From: Latrodectus hesperus
Taxonomy: Eukaryota > Arthropoda > Arachnida > Araneae > Theridiidae
DNA length: 64,000 nucleotides
Assembly: GCA_037975125.1 (NCBI GenBank)
Contig: CM075857.1
Location: forward strand, 38,837,436-38,901,435
Direction: 5' to 3'
Below the pieces are notes generated by a model, which had not been told where the DNA came from, searched no databases, and saw nothing but the letters and a program-made list of their open reading frames with translations. Shown here piece by piece: positions 26,177-38,736 of the stretch. The position numbers and the translations under genes are program-made. Numbering within the stretch: position 1 is the stretch's first letter; the number at the start of each line of letters is the position of its first letter.

Positions 26177-27712
26177 CACTGCTGGACAATTGCTAAGGAC
26201 GGATCACAAATTGCAATGTAGCATAACATTAGGCGAGACACATGAGGCCTAGTAGGATAAAATATTATTGCCACACTGTTCAGACATTAGAATAAAGAAT
26301 ATTTATTGTTCTGGAAAGTACAAAAGCTGGGAAATATCAGAAAGAAAAAAAAATGTTCATTTGATGCTGCATACGGAAAAATGGAACAGTGCATCTAAAA
26401 GTCAGCAGGCACCTTGAAGAAAGGTATCAGTACGGGATATGTCCACCGTGGAGTGTGATGCAACATTCCACACGTCGTATCATACTTTGCACAACATTAT
26501 CTAGTAGCTGTTGAGGCAATTTATCGCATTCCTCTGGGAGTGCACAGATGAGGGTGTTCTTGTTCGTCGGAGGATAGTTTCGACCAGCAACTTGCCTCCC
26601 CAAGCATCCCACACATTTTCAATGGGGTTTAGATTTGGAGAACGTGATGGCCATACGAGGCGTTGAATACCTCGTTGTCTAGATAATCCTGAACAGCGAG
26701 TGTTCGATGACATGTTGGTTGTCGTCAATAAAAACAACTTTATCACCGTCAGCACCACGGAAAAGAAGAACATGAGAAAGTAGAACTTCATTAATGTATC
26801 GTTGGCCCGTCATAGTCCCATTCGCAATCACATGCAGGGGCGTGAGGCCATTGATCATGATGCCGGCCCTCACCATGACACTGCATGTCGGATATCGGTC
26901 CTTTTCCTGGATATTTTCTGGACGATAAGCAGTACCACTCTCGCGCCAGATCAGTTGGCGTCTGCAATCCGATGACAGACTGAACCTACTCTCATCTGAG
27001 AATAGTAAGCATGCCCAGTTCTGTTCAGTCCAATTGCGAGGCTCACGACACCATTGCAAACGAGCAGTACATTGCTGTTTGGTCAATGGGACACACACAA
27101 CAGGTCTGCGGGTGTATAGTTCTCCTCCCCTCAAACGTCTGGCAACAGTTTTTAGGGAGATCTGCTTTCCTGAGGCAACAAGAAACTGATTTGCGACCTG
27201 CTGAGCTGTGGCGCGCCTGTTCCTTTTTGCTGATACGACGATATATCTGTCTTCTGCAGGCGTTGTACTTCTAACACGACCTCCCCCGTGCCACCTATTA
27301 CATATTCCAGTAGTTTTAAATGACTTCTACAGCCGTGAAACAACGCTGTGAGCGATGTCGAACTCCCTGGCAACATCTGTTATTTTTCGCCCTTCTTCGA
27401 TCTTTCCAATAATTCGGCTACGTATAAAATCATCTAAGTGATGTCGGGAAGACATGCCAAAAATTTCAAGTTCGTCTATTAAATCTTTCCTGTAAAACTT
27501 TGACTTGAAACAACAACTGTCCACACGCGTCAAAACCTGTAAAGCTCTTATGAACGCTATCACGTGATGAACAGAAGTGAAAAAAAAATTTGCATACTCA
27601 TACTTCTTCTTACTATAGCCCGCACTTATTCTAATTTTCCACATTTTGCTTCCTTTCATTTTGTGGTTGCAATGGATGAAAATTATCAGTCCTTAGCAAT
27701 TGTCCAGCAGTG
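26177..27712 (-). mobile_element. Full-length Tc1-like element with perfect 24-bp TIRs
   Basis: 1536 bp bounded by perfect 24-bp inverted repeats (26177-26200 and 27689-27712, starting CACTGCTGGACAATTG and ending TAAGGAC) and TA on both sides (26175-26176, 27713-27714). An ATTGCAA word recurs subterminally on both ends. The length and end structure are those of a complete Tc1-family element. TIRs without a mismatch imply a younger insertion than the element at 19259. Confidence 0.95.
26427..27455 (-). pseudogene. Tc1-like transposase, one stop and frameshifts
   Basis: About 343 codons from MSSRHHLDDFIRSRIIGKIEEG (start 27455), the usual Tc1 length. The N-terminal HTH reads ITDVAREFDIAHSVVSRL; then a TAG at 27327-27329 replaces the expected tryptophan. 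The second HTH follows (TAQQVANQFLVASGK), then LLFSDESRFSLSSD with the first catalytic aspartate, and VFIDDNQHVIEHS with the second. A frame change near 26680-26720 restores LVWPSRSPNLNPIENVWDA, which carries the final catalytic glutamate. A one-base loss near 26600 is needed to read GRQVAGRNYPP and the C-terminus to 26427. Catalytic residues survive but the gene cannot make a full protein. Confidence 0.93.
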
Positions 27713-27714
27713 TA

Positions 27715-28132
27715 TAATAGAAATTGGAATACCAATGTAGTTTCTCAGCCAAAGTTATAAGAAAGAACATAGACGTTTCGATATTTTGTATTAAATAATG
27801 TAATCATGAATCTTATTGAAAAAAATGCATTGTATCGTTATTGAACAAATTTACGAATAAAATAAATTTGGTAAATTTTGTGTATATTACTTCAAGATTT
27901 TAAGAAAAATCTTGTAGAAAAAAATAGGAGCAATTTTGAAAGATAATAATATTCCTTCTGAGCATTATTAGACACATGACTCTACAACAACTCTAAGAAT
28001 TTTAATGGTTTGGCGATTCTGTTATAGACCGAGAAATCTTGAATTATACATAAAAGACTGATTCTGGGTACAGAGTTTATCAACAAGTTTTACTTTTGAT
28101 GTGTTTAAAATGTCTTTCACAGTGTACAGAAT
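27715..28132. other. AT-rich spacer
   Basis: Nothing recognised between the Tc1-like element and the MITE. Confidence 0.4.
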
Positions 28133-28140
28133 TCTTATAT

Positions 28141-28395
28141 AGCACAGATGCCGTATAATCTATGATGCCAAATTCTGAGTTTGGTGATTTTTTGGCGGAA
28201 TTTCTTATGTATCTAGCAACATGGGTTTCATTACGTCATAGATATGGAGACCTATAAAAATTATGCAGAGAATTCTATTTATGCAACCCTAGTATTTACG
28301 TCATGGCGCACGTCACAATACGTCATCTTGGCAACATTTCTTCATCGCCAAAAAAATTCAGAATTTGAAATTCTAGATTATACGGCATCTGTGCC
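28141..28395. mobile_element. MITE, 255 bp, 8-bp target duplication
   Basis: Inverted repeats of at least 21 bp (28142-28162 and 28374-28394, core GCACAGATGCCGTATAATC). The insertion is flanked by the direct repeat TCTTATAT at 28133-28140 and 28396-28403. An 8-bp duplication is typical of hAT-superfamily transposition. No coding capacity. Related, decayed sequence occurs at 39034-39210 and near 60040-60165. Confidence 0.88.
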
Positions 28396-28403
28396 TCTTA
28401 TAT

Positions 28404-30497
28404 TAATTTTTCCCTGAAGAAATGAAAAATTAGCATGATGTGATCCGTTTGTTTGATGAAAAAAATGTTGAAAAGTTTACCTTGCTTGATTGTTTTTCAA
28501 TAAAATAAAAGAATTAGAATCAAAGAGAAATGTTCAATTTTTTCAAAATGAGAAAACTTAAAAAAAAAATGTATTTGTCTGTACATAGTTACTTTGCGTT
28601 AAATGAAGGGAAAAGAAACCATATTTAATGTCCTTTTATGTCTCTCTGTTTGCTAGAACTTTGATATTTTCAAAAAAGAAAACTAATTCTTAATATGTTC
28701 CAATATATGAGCAGAAACACTATTCATGTTAAGAATCAGTGTTGCCCGCAACGAAAAAATGCTTATGTTCATGCAGCAGCTAAAATTTTCAGTATTATGT
28801 TGAAGACGTTTCTTTTTTTAGAAACGTTTACATAAATAAATTGTTAAATGAAATAGCGAATTCCCTGTTTCTTTATATGTTCAATTAATTAAAATTGCAC
28901 TTATATAAAAATGATGTTCAATTAACTAAAATGGTTTTCTTTTAGAGATTCAACTATAAATATAACTATTCACTCTTGGCAATATAACCCGCATGTTTCT
29001 GACTTCAAAAAATTTGAAATTATTGACAGACTTTGAGTTTGTTTGCAATGTCTCCAGTTGTTATTTCTGCTGGATGAAAGAAAAGCTGTTGAATATGGAT
29101 AATCGCTTGATAATTTTAAAGCTACTATTGGTACCGAAAGTAATATCTTTCTCTCAACCAGCGGAGAAACATTGGACCCTAAGTAACATTTAGTAGGCGT
29201 AGAAATTATCAACAACACTTGAAATATCTTAAGGTGACTGTAGAGCTATGGCTTTAAGAAAATTCTGATGGATCTAAATTTTACATCTTTTAAAATGAAT
29301 GGAAAGATAGTATCTTTGAACTATTTGAGAACAATATGATTTGTGAAAAATCAAATTAAAAAAATCTTTTTGAATGATATTATGAAAGGCTTTGAATTAA
29401 GTTGAATATTAAGTTACGAAAGGATTTTTTTTATTATGCTACGATTATATAATGTGTTTTCTGAAGTAAAATATTTTATTTAAGAAAGCATTTTATAATT
29501 GTCTTGTATCTATAAAAATCTTTATTACAACATAATCCTATTTACAGACATAATATTGTTTATCTTGTGTGTGTATGCACATTAAAATATGTAATAGTTC
29601 GTACATTTATTTTAAAATATAACTTAAAATTGGCTTAGAAACATTAACTTTCTTGCCAAAGATGAAAAAATATAACTATTATGTTTTTAAGAGAACAGAT
29701 GAGACTGGCTTTTTCTTCTGTTTATTTAACGCAAGAAGACATTGACATTACTGGTGAACAAAAAATATTCTGAATCCATCATGAGAAATATCGACCATTT
29801 TTATAAAAATCACATCCTAATTAATATCATAAAACTGCATCAAATAGTCGTATAAAAGGTAAGAATTATAAATTTTAAATAGGTTATATTTCTTATAAAT
29901 TATGTACGCATGTAATAAATACTAATTTCTCTATATTTATAATGCTTAATACTGATAACTGTGCACTTTCTTTGGAATTGTTTTTAACGAATTGGTAAAT
30001 GAAATGACAGTTAATAGTTTAAATTATGAAACTCTCTGTGATACTTATTTTATATTTAAAATTACATAAAGAATGCGGATTTAGGCTTATATTAGTTCAT
30101 ATGACACCAGAGAGTAAGATAATAGAATATGCTTCGTATTTTTTCGTTATTTAGAAATTTTGAATTATGTAACATGTTCTTTCCATTGCCACTTAGATAT
30201 CAGGTTGTTATATGACCTAATATTATTTTCTACAATATTTAATTTTATTAATCTTATCCTTATTTTCTATCATTGATTAAAATTATATTTAACAGTTCGA
30301 GATAGTTAAAGCATTAATCAATAAAATCCCATCTTGTGTGTGTATATAAAATTAGTACTTTTTTTTTTACAGATTATTAGCCTATTAGCTGCTACGATTC
30401 CTATTTAGAGATTTTGGAATTTTACGTACACCAGTCGGCGCCAAAAACATATTTGGGATGTCTGACAGTGTAGTATGTTCTATATATGGCACTCAGC
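28404..30497. other. AT-rich non-coding stretch
   Basis: No gene or element recognised. Confidence 0.5.
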
Positions 30498-30506
30498 ATT
30501 GTGGAT

Positions 30507-30787
30507 GCCGCTCGCCCTGTCTAGTGGTCAGCGTACTTGACTGCGGATGGGAGGTCCTGGGTTCGAATCACAATTCCGGCATGGATGTATTTTCTTTCTC
30601 TGTGTATCCAGTCTTTGTCCTTTCTTTGAATGAATGAATTGTAAATAGTAGCCTATACCCTATAAACGGGTTTCTATGGCATGTGTGTATTGAGGAAGTC
30701 GGACTCCACACCAAAATATGGTTCAGTTGGAAAAGTGGAGCAGCGCTCCCCATAATAATAGCCTAGCTGGCACAAGACATCAACTGT
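30507..30787 (+). mobile_element. tRNA-derived SINE with 9-bp target duplication
   Basis: 281 bp. The first 75 bases form a tRNA-like head: an A-box-like TGTCTAGTGGTCAG near 30518 and a perfect B box GGGTTCGAATC at 30559-30569. The body is unrelated and ends without a poly(A) tail. Direct repeats ATTGTGGAT at 30498-30506 and 30788-30796 bound it exactly. The head would act as an internal RNA polymerase III promoter. The anticodon arm is not canonical, so this is not a working tRNA. Confidence 0.9.
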
Positions 30788-30796
30788 ATTGTGGAT

Positions 30797-33109
30797 AACA
30801 GAGAAAATGTGTATCATGTGCTTCGATTTACAACAATTAAAGAACAAAATTGTAATTCATCTGTAAGTTGAACAGAACATAACTGTCATATTTGAAGTAC
30901 TATATTTTTAGTTTGGTTTTTATATTATAATGAAATATCGTGTAATAATGAGGATATATTAACGATTTGTCACTTGTTCAATCTTTCTTCGTATATTGAA
31001 ATAATTTTGTTGATCATTTTATAACAATATCTATTTAGGGAATTGTGGCTGATATCAAAATCTTTTTCTCTCATTTAGGCAAGGCCCGACTTAGCTTAAT
31101 AGGGGCAAAAATTTATTAGTGAGGAGGTCCCTCTGCTTCACAACAGCAAACTTTTTATTCGATTGGGCTAATGATTCTATTCGATTTACCATGTAAAATT
31201 ATATAATTATGTCCAAATGTAAAAAAGTATATTAGTAAAAGTGTAATATTTCTCAGTTTTATCAAAAACAATGCAGTGTCTGCAAAATTTCACGATAGCG
31301 CAAAGGATAGTGATTTTTCAAACTTTATTTTCTATGTATGTTTTCATGAAAATTTGCTCCTTTTCATACTCCGTGAAAGTTCTTTTTACAATAGTTTTGG
31401 AAATAAATACTTGTAACATCTTAATGTTCTCAAAAGGGAAAAGTGCTGACAGAGCGACACAAACGAAACCTCTATCCCATTTATTTCATCAGTCGAATCT
31501 ACGGTTAATTAATGATTAATTAAACCTCTATTTTAAATTCCAAACATCAATTTCAAATTTGATATCGAGAATAAATTAATCAAACCACTAAACTTACTAA
31601 ATTTCTTAAGCGAACTTATGTCCTGTGTAATACACAATTAATAGTCGAATTCATGCCTGAAGGTTATATTGCAAAGGCGCGTTATCTTAACTATTTCAGC
31701 ATTTGAGTGGGTCAATACGGCAACTGCTATTTACTCAACTTGCTAAATCATTTGAATACGAAAAATTATTCCTGAATTCGTTTTATGACCCTTGTTCTGA
31801 ATAACCTACAGTGAATCAACAAAATTTTAAAAATCGTCCTTTATTTTGATTCACACAGTTTTATCAAAATCATATAATTATTAATATTATATTCTACTTT
31901 CTGCATGTATTTACATATTGTGTTGAATTCTTTTTTTAGTTGAGGCTATATTATAAGATCAACTGAAAAATATTTTATATGAGAATGTATGGAACAAGTT
32001 TTTCGTAACTATCTTTGAATGATAAACAATAGTTTATAAATTTTTAATTTATCCATGGTGAAAATTTTACAATCAATGGTATATTTTTCACTGTAATAGC
32101 TCTATTTTTGCATTAAGTACATTAAAAATATCTATATTTTGGATTACATGTATATTCAATGAAGTCAATCGGACTTAATAATATATTTGGCGTGTATAAT
32201 CTTTTTCGGCAGAGTTCCTTGGTTGACTCACGGGAAGTTTACTGATTTCTCCCCTGAAATGATAAATTAGTCAGTGGTCATCTGACAAGTTTTGCAGGTT
32301 TTGATGATATTTGCTATTTTGATGAGAACCAACATCAAGCTATTATGCCAATTATGACTTATAGTAAGCGGACAGTAATACTGTTGGCTTGGTCTAATTG
32401 CCTGGTGACAAATGTGTCCTCATAACTAATAACTCTAATATAGTAAGCACTATACGCAAATTCTATTTCATGCTTGAGCTCACTTTATTCGCATATTATT
32501 GTTAGAAATTACTTAAGATCTAAACAACTTCTTATGCTGATAAATGAGTTTTTGTTATATAATTTTTTCCCTCTTAATAGCTCTATTAAATAAACATTTT
32601 CTTCGAGGATGTAAAAAAATAATGATAATCTTTCTAGAATTAATTAACAAATTGTGTTTTTTTTAGAATATTTTCCTCAATCTTCAGTGACAGCTAATAG
32701 TAAATTAAATGACTTCAATTAAACAAAAGTGTTTACTACATAGAAATTGATTCAAATACACTTAATCGATTGTTAAGGCCAATTAAAGCCTTCAGAGATT
32801 TACTGTATTGTAAATGAGTCAAAGGAATTACATTGTAACTCTGTTTATTGATCTTGTGAAAAATGGACTGTAAAGATTTGTGACAACAGCTACGGTTTCC
32901 CTTACCAACTAAAGCATAGAACAATGCTTGTTTATATTTTCAAAATTACTACAAGCTTAAAAAATTTAATTATGTAATATGTTTTAATTATATCTTAAAA
33001 TATATTACCGGCTTGAAGGTCATTGTGATTTTGCTTCATACTCAGCATTGGCCAATATAACATTTTTATATCCTATGCACATGTAAATAAATTGTTCTTT
33101 TATAACAGA
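30797..33109. other. AT-rich non-coding stretch
   Basis: No gene recognised. A CAAGGCCCGACTTAGC..AGGGGC block at about 31080-31110 recalls one end of some DNA transposons, but no partner end was found. Confidence 0.45.
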
Positions 33110-33112
33110 GTG

Positions 33113-34302
33113 TTAAATATAAGCAATTCCCTTGTTGATCTTGGTATGGGAAAATTTTTAAGTGCAGATACTTTTTCTGGCAAGGGAGAAATTCCACGAG
33201 ATGTAACAAAGTGTCCCAAGAAAGTAATTTCTTGAACACCAAATATGCATTTGTGTGGATTGATCTTGATTCCATATGAGTTTAATCACAGGAAAACACC
33301 TTCCAAATGCTGTTTGTGCTTCATTTCGGTCTCGGACGCGATTAGAATATCATCAATATAAACAAACACAAAGTCCAAACCTTTAAATACATTGTCTATG
33401 AAACATTGCATCGTTTGTGCAGCGCTTGACAAACCAAATGTCATAAATAAGTGTTCATAAAAGCCGAAGGGTGTAATGACAACAGTTTTAGGAATATAAG
33501 ATGTTTCCATGGGTATTTGATTAAAAGCTCGTATCAAGTCTAATTTACTGAAAATTTTCTTTCCATGCATTCCCACAGTAAAATCCTGCAGGTGGAGCAA
33601 AGAGTTTCGATCTGGAGTTGTGACCGCATTTACACGGCGGAAATCTCCACAAACGCGAATTCCACCATCCTTTTTAGGCACAACATGAATTGGAATTGCC
33701 CATGGACTATTAGATGGTCTGATGATACCTTGACGAAACGTCTTATAAAATTCAGCCCTGACTAATTTAAGTTTGTCAGCAGATAGTCGTCTTGCACGTG
33801 AATAGACAAGAGGACAGTGGGTAATATCGTGCTTTAGAACCGAAGATGGATAGAGGTTGGTGAGCTCAGGATATTTCAATAGAATGGGTTGAAAGGAAAA
33901 ATCAGATGCCATAGTTGTTAATTCAACAGAAGGTCCAGAAGCTGCAGTTCCTTGGCTTTTCAATGACGTTAAACGGTCTATGGCTTGACGATTTTTAACA
34001 TCTATCAGAAGACCATATTTTTTCCAAGAAATCAGCTTCCAGAATAGGACAGCAACAACAAGTGTAAACGGGAATTCTCGTCTGAGAACCAGAATAAGAA
34101 ACTTAGTGCAAAAGTAAATATGGAAGTTCCGTTAGCTGCATATAGTTGAAGTGAATTCTTGATACATCTGTTATCCTTGAGATATTTCACTGGAAAAACG
34201 GAGATCCAAGCACCTGTATCAATCAAATACTTGAAGCCAGTATTATGATCAATAATAAATAGGCGACTGAATGAATGGCTTGTGTCTGACGTCACCTCCA
34301 CA
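33113..34302 (-). pseudogene. Gypsy I pol: protease and reverse transcriptase
   Basis: The protease is read from the insertion junction at 34302: RLFIIDHNTGFKYLIDTGAWISVF contains the aspartyl-protease DTG triad. A frameshift near 34085-34110 separates it from the next frame. From 33963 the reverse transcriptase frame is open: YSRARRLSADKL, then SPWAIPIHVVPKKDGGIRVCGDF, then YIPKTVVITPFGFYEH, and the catalytic FVYIDDILIAS near 33340. A TGA at 33286-33288 interrupts the frame where the family has a sense codon, after which NPHKCIFGV...FLGHFVTSRGI continues to about 33113. RNase H and integrase are missing. Product, if any, would be non-functional. Confidence 0.92.
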
Positions 34303-37300
34303 CAGTGGCGTAGTGAAGGGGGAGCAAAGGGGTCTATCGTGCCCAGGGCGCCCTTTGAGAAGGGCGCCAAATAGTAGTTACGAAAATTGTTTTCAGGAGA
34401 ATTTTATTTCTTTTTAATTGAATTTAATTGAAATACCAATTTTATTCTGAGAAATATATTTCAAATTTAATAATTATTTTCTCCTATTGAAGAACTTGCC
34501 ATAAAAGAAAATGTTCCTATTTTTATATTTCCATATTAATAAGTTAGTACAGTTTCGTTCGTTATAAAAAGTGTGTTCTTTTAATAGCATTTTCCATTAC
34601 CTTTTCTTAAAGTTTTTTATACTTTGCTCAAGATTTGTGATGTTTTATCTTTATTTTGTATAGTAAATCTTGTACATATGTAATAATGGAAATATGTTAA
34701 ATTTTTTTTTGATAAAAATTCTAAAATATAAATTATATTGGTTAGTTTTCTTTTTATGCATTTAAGGTGTTTTTAGTTTCGACTTATTTACCAAATAATA
34801 TGCGTTAAAGTTATATATCTTTTGATTTACGAATCAATAATTTATGAAGATTCCAAAAAAGTAAGCTCATGATCTAATCTGTAACTGATTTGACTTAGTG
34901 AACGCAGCAAGATTCACCATGTTCTTTAGAATTCTGAATTTTTACAAGATATCTAAATCAAGTTGCATGCCTGTGAAAAATTGTAACATTCATTAAGCAA
35001 ATAAATCTTTTCTACTCAAAATAAAAGAAACAAGATATTTAATAAATTTTGCATCGACTGACAAATACATCATTAAGAACTCGCATGATGTTATTTATCA
35101 TTTAGGAATTCAAAAAAATTTTGTAGAAATTTTGATGTTCTAAAATATTATTTGACTTGATATTCATTTTTTATAGTTATTATAAAACATTTTATTTAAT
35201 AAACAATATTTTCTCTTATAAATAAAAAATGTGAAGTTTTACCTCATTTTGACTAAAATAAAATAAAAAATCACTCTCTAAAAAGGAAATTTTATAAAAC
35301 TGAAATACTATTAATAAAAACTTGTCAAATTATAATTAAAACACAAGTGAAAATTTTTCTTTAAAGGTTCTTAAAATTTGCATATTTTAATAATCAATGA
35401 GAAAGGTATAAAACACACAAAAAATTTCTTTTCAAATAAAATGAATGGATGCGTTTAAAGTATTTCATTTTTCAAATTTTAATAATTTACTTTTATAATT
35501 ACAATTATTATTATAAATATATAAGTTACGCCATATTCTAATCACTGAAATTTCGAATAGACTATAAATATATGATAATGGAATTATAGTACCAAGAATT
35601 TTGTCAGGTAAATAAACTATATCTCAGAGTTTGTTCTTTTGCGGAGCTCCTAAATAATAAGTTCCTTAAACTAGCATGGCTTTGTTCAATAAAATTCGAG
35701 AATAATATAATATATATATGGGTACTTAAATATATTATTATCTATACATTCGCGATATAGCTTAGAGCTTCAGTGAAGCTAAATCTGGATGATATAGTGA
35801 ATCTGTAGAAAACTTCATTTTAAAGAATAATACTCATTATAATTAATTAATGATGCATAAAAAATTCTAATGATTTGAATTTTAAAATTTTTCACTTGCT
35901 GATTAAATTAACTTCACTTGAGCCCCGTCCATATCAAACAAAGAAGGGACCCGACAAGGATGAAAAAACTAAAAATGTTAACAGAAACAAATTACTTGAA
36001 GATATTGATTTTTTAATATCCATTTCATTTACAAAAAATGATTAAATGTATCAGAAAAATAAGGAAATTTAAAACATAACTGAAAGATATTATTGAGACT
36101 TATAACTTCTGGGAGAAATTCTTGTACATTGCCCCAGAGAAAAGAAAAGCTCTGTATTTACCTCAAGTTTTGTACTAGTAACCTCTTAGTCTATTGTCGC
36201 GTTATACTCATGAAAAAATTCGCGTTGAAATGTATTTCTCATAAGCGCTCCCCTTTGTAGGAAAATGTTTGTGTTCAGCAACAGACTGACCCCCAACAGA
36301 TTAGAAATTTTTTTTCAAGATAACACTGCAACATCCAATCAAGAGAATTGTGCTCCTGGAATCGAAATACGATACAACGCTGGAAAGAGAAAAGTAATTA
36401 CCTCCAAAATGCTAGGGAAATTCATAGCTTCCTTTTATTTTAACTATTTACCCGGTAACCCGGTTTCACGCTCACAAATTTTCGTCTTTCGTGTTATTTC
36501 ATTTAAAACTTCGTTGGAAAAGTTGACTTTTGAGTAAATTTTATTTTCTGTCTACAACTTATTCTTTACATTTTTCTTATTTAGCAGATTTTTTAGCCAT
36601 TACGAAAATTTATTAACAAACATGTATAGTTTTGAAAAAACCCACTAAACTCGGTAAATGTGATAAATTATTGAAATATATGGATAAACCCGTAAATATA
36701 TGTATAATCCTCAATGCGTGATGGGAAATGTCATTAATTCCGATTACTTTGTAGAAAAATAATATTTTAATTTCAAAGAATAAGTATTTTTAAGCTATAT
36801 TAAATAATTCGTCCAGAAGAGTTTGAAAAACATCATGGTAACTTAGAATAAAACATACAATAATCTCTCAGTTTGAGAATTTAAATTATTGTGATTTATT
36901 TGTACGTTCATTTCAGTAGATATTATAAGATCGATTACTTAGATAATAGTATAAGTTATATTTTTGACGTAAAAGGTATTCAAAAACACAAAATGATCAC
37001 ACCTTGAATTACCTAAAGTCTAGATTAATATTTCAGTAAATAATTAATTTTTATCTAAACAATACAAAACTTTAAATTGAATTTCAATTATTTCTTATAG
37101 ATAACTTTTATTTTTTGTTAATTAAAAGATTTGGAAAAAGAGAACAATTTAGATTATTAGAATTTTTATAAAAACACTTATATATCAAAACAAATTAAAA
37201 CTATATTCTAAAATATAATTTATTTATATTTGATTTAAATTTACTTATTTACATACATTAGACTGCTATAACACTTAGAATTACAGTTTGCCAGATTTTT

Positions 37301-37679
37301 TACATTTGGACTTACCAAATTTGCACCCTGTCTCTCGAAACACATGGTTAATATCATTGAATCTCAGAAAAATGATTTCTTAACACAATCTTTGACTAAT
37401 TCTTAAATTTTCGCAAGTTTGATTTCTACTGATGTATTTCCGAATCCTATTCTAGTTAAGATTTTTTTACTAGATTTTTTTATCTCAAATTTAAAAGTCA
37501 ACCTAAGCCTTTAAAATTATCTATATTTAAGATAATTTTAAAGTAGATACTTTGTGCTGTTGTTATTTGCATCATACTCTTATTACATGTTTATTCTATA
37601 TATTATGTTACTATTTTTTGAGATGGGGCCCCAAAACTGGTATGGTACCTGGGTGCCAATTGTGCTTGCTACACCACTG
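34303..37679. mobile_element. hAT-like DNA transposon, 3.4 kb, no visible transposase, inserted in gypsy I
   Basis: The ends are imperfect inverted repeats: CAGTGGCGTAG at 34303 and its complement CTACACCACTG ending at 37679, each followed inward by a GC-rich GGTGCCC/GGGCGCC-type block. A direct repeat CTCCACA (34296-34302 and 37680-37686) flanks it; hAT elements usually make 8 bp, so one base may have mutated or be ambiguous. The 3.3-kb interior is AT-rich with only short open frames (for instance 36265-36537) that I cannot assign. It is probably non-autonomous or heavily decayed. Confidence 0.85.
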
Positions 37680-37686
37680 CTCCACA

Positions 37687-38443
37687 GGCACGCCATTTAG
37701 TTTACCGATGGTGATTTGAAAGCACATGGCTGGGCATTTTTGCGCCGACGATCACTGAATTTATGATGATACCAGCACAGTCCACAGCGGGTGGATGAGG
37801 GTGAACGATGGGCTGATTTGACACGACTTGAAAAACAGGCACGTGATGGAAAGCGTGACAAGCGTTTTACTGTTAGGCAAAGCTCCGTAATTTGTTTTAC
37901 ACGGGCAGTAAGTTGGCTGTCATTTTTACTGTTTTGAACTGCAGATATAGTTGGAGCAATATCCGACGCTTCACTGATTTTGTCCGCTGATGTGGCTAAT
38001 TCATCAAGTCCAGCTTTACTATCAGATAAAATTTGTTGCATGTTTACTGGCAATCCTTGTAACGACAATGTTCATCGTTACTGAAATTTCCACCGGCAAG
38101 CTTTCGTATCTCAAGCAGGTTCTGAAGGGCGTTTATCTCCAAGTCTGAGGTCTTGAATCAGTGAACGCAAACGAGTAGTCGTTGTCTCTGCAAATTGTCC
38201 AACCATTCGTGTTCTTAAAGCAGTATATTTATCCGTTTCTGGAGGAGCTCGAGTAATGTCGCTTACAAATTTTAGTACTTCAGAGTCCTGGGCTGCAATA
38301 ACTCAGTCAAATTTAATGTCATCTTTCGTAATACCTGCATTCAAGAATAAAGATTCTAACTGAAGAAACCAAAGTTCGAGTTCAGACTTCCATAAGGGGG
38401 GAGCCATGAACGCAACACGCGCTGTTTCAGCTTCGTTAGCCAT
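37687..38443 (-). pseudogene. Gypsy I gag (DUF7041-type capsid start)
   Basis: Starts MANEAETARVAFMAPPLW at 38443. The following residues (WKSELELWFLQLESLFLNAGI) are the capsid-like start seen in arthropod gypsy gags, which I recall as DUF7041. A TGA replaces the expected tryptophan after IKFD (near 38310). The frame continues through RTRMVGQFAETTTTRLRSLI, then a frameshift region near 38090-38130, then LQGLPVNMQQILSDSKAGLDEL. The C-terminus has CGLCWYHHKFSDRRRKNAQPC, a CCHC-like cysteine/histidine cluster. The frame is lost just before the hAT-like insertion. Dead. Confidence 0.85.
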
Positions 38444-38720
38444 GTCGACACAGAATGAAGAAAAACAGAAAATCAGACGATTCTTTTTCTAAGTTCCAAA
38501 AAACACTTTCTCTCTTTTTGAAAAGAAGAGAAAAAAATTGAACGGTGAATAGCAGAAAGGAGTTGAGAATCTTGGAACAACAGCAATAAAATATCCCCGT
38601 ATGAAGGGTGCAGAAGAGAGCGCTAACCTCCTGGTTTGAGGAGGCCGAAAAAGAGGGGCGACATGGGTTCTTCGGTAGATTTCATAAATCAATGCGAAAT
38701 ATTTTGCTTTTAAAATTCAA

Positions 38721-38736
38721 CGTCCATGGTCACCAC
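38721..38736 (-). other. Probable tRNA primer-binding site of gypsy I
   Basis: Read on the minus strand as GTGGTGACCATGGACG, directly after the LTR. GTGGTGACC(C)xGACG is the usual start after gypsy LTRs in these elements, as I recall. Confidence 0.5.

Noticed and set aside
30507..30581. Functional tRNA gene
   Set aside because: A and B boxes are present, but the cloverleaf is poor and the unit has a SINE body and target duplication.
31080..31110. DNA transposon terminus (CAAGGCCCGACTTAGC)
   Set aside because: Only one end seen, no inverted partner or target duplication within several kb.
36265..36537. 90-codon plus-strand frame in the hAT-like element
   Set aside because: No BED finger, no RNase H-like or dimerisation motif; not supportable as a transposase part.
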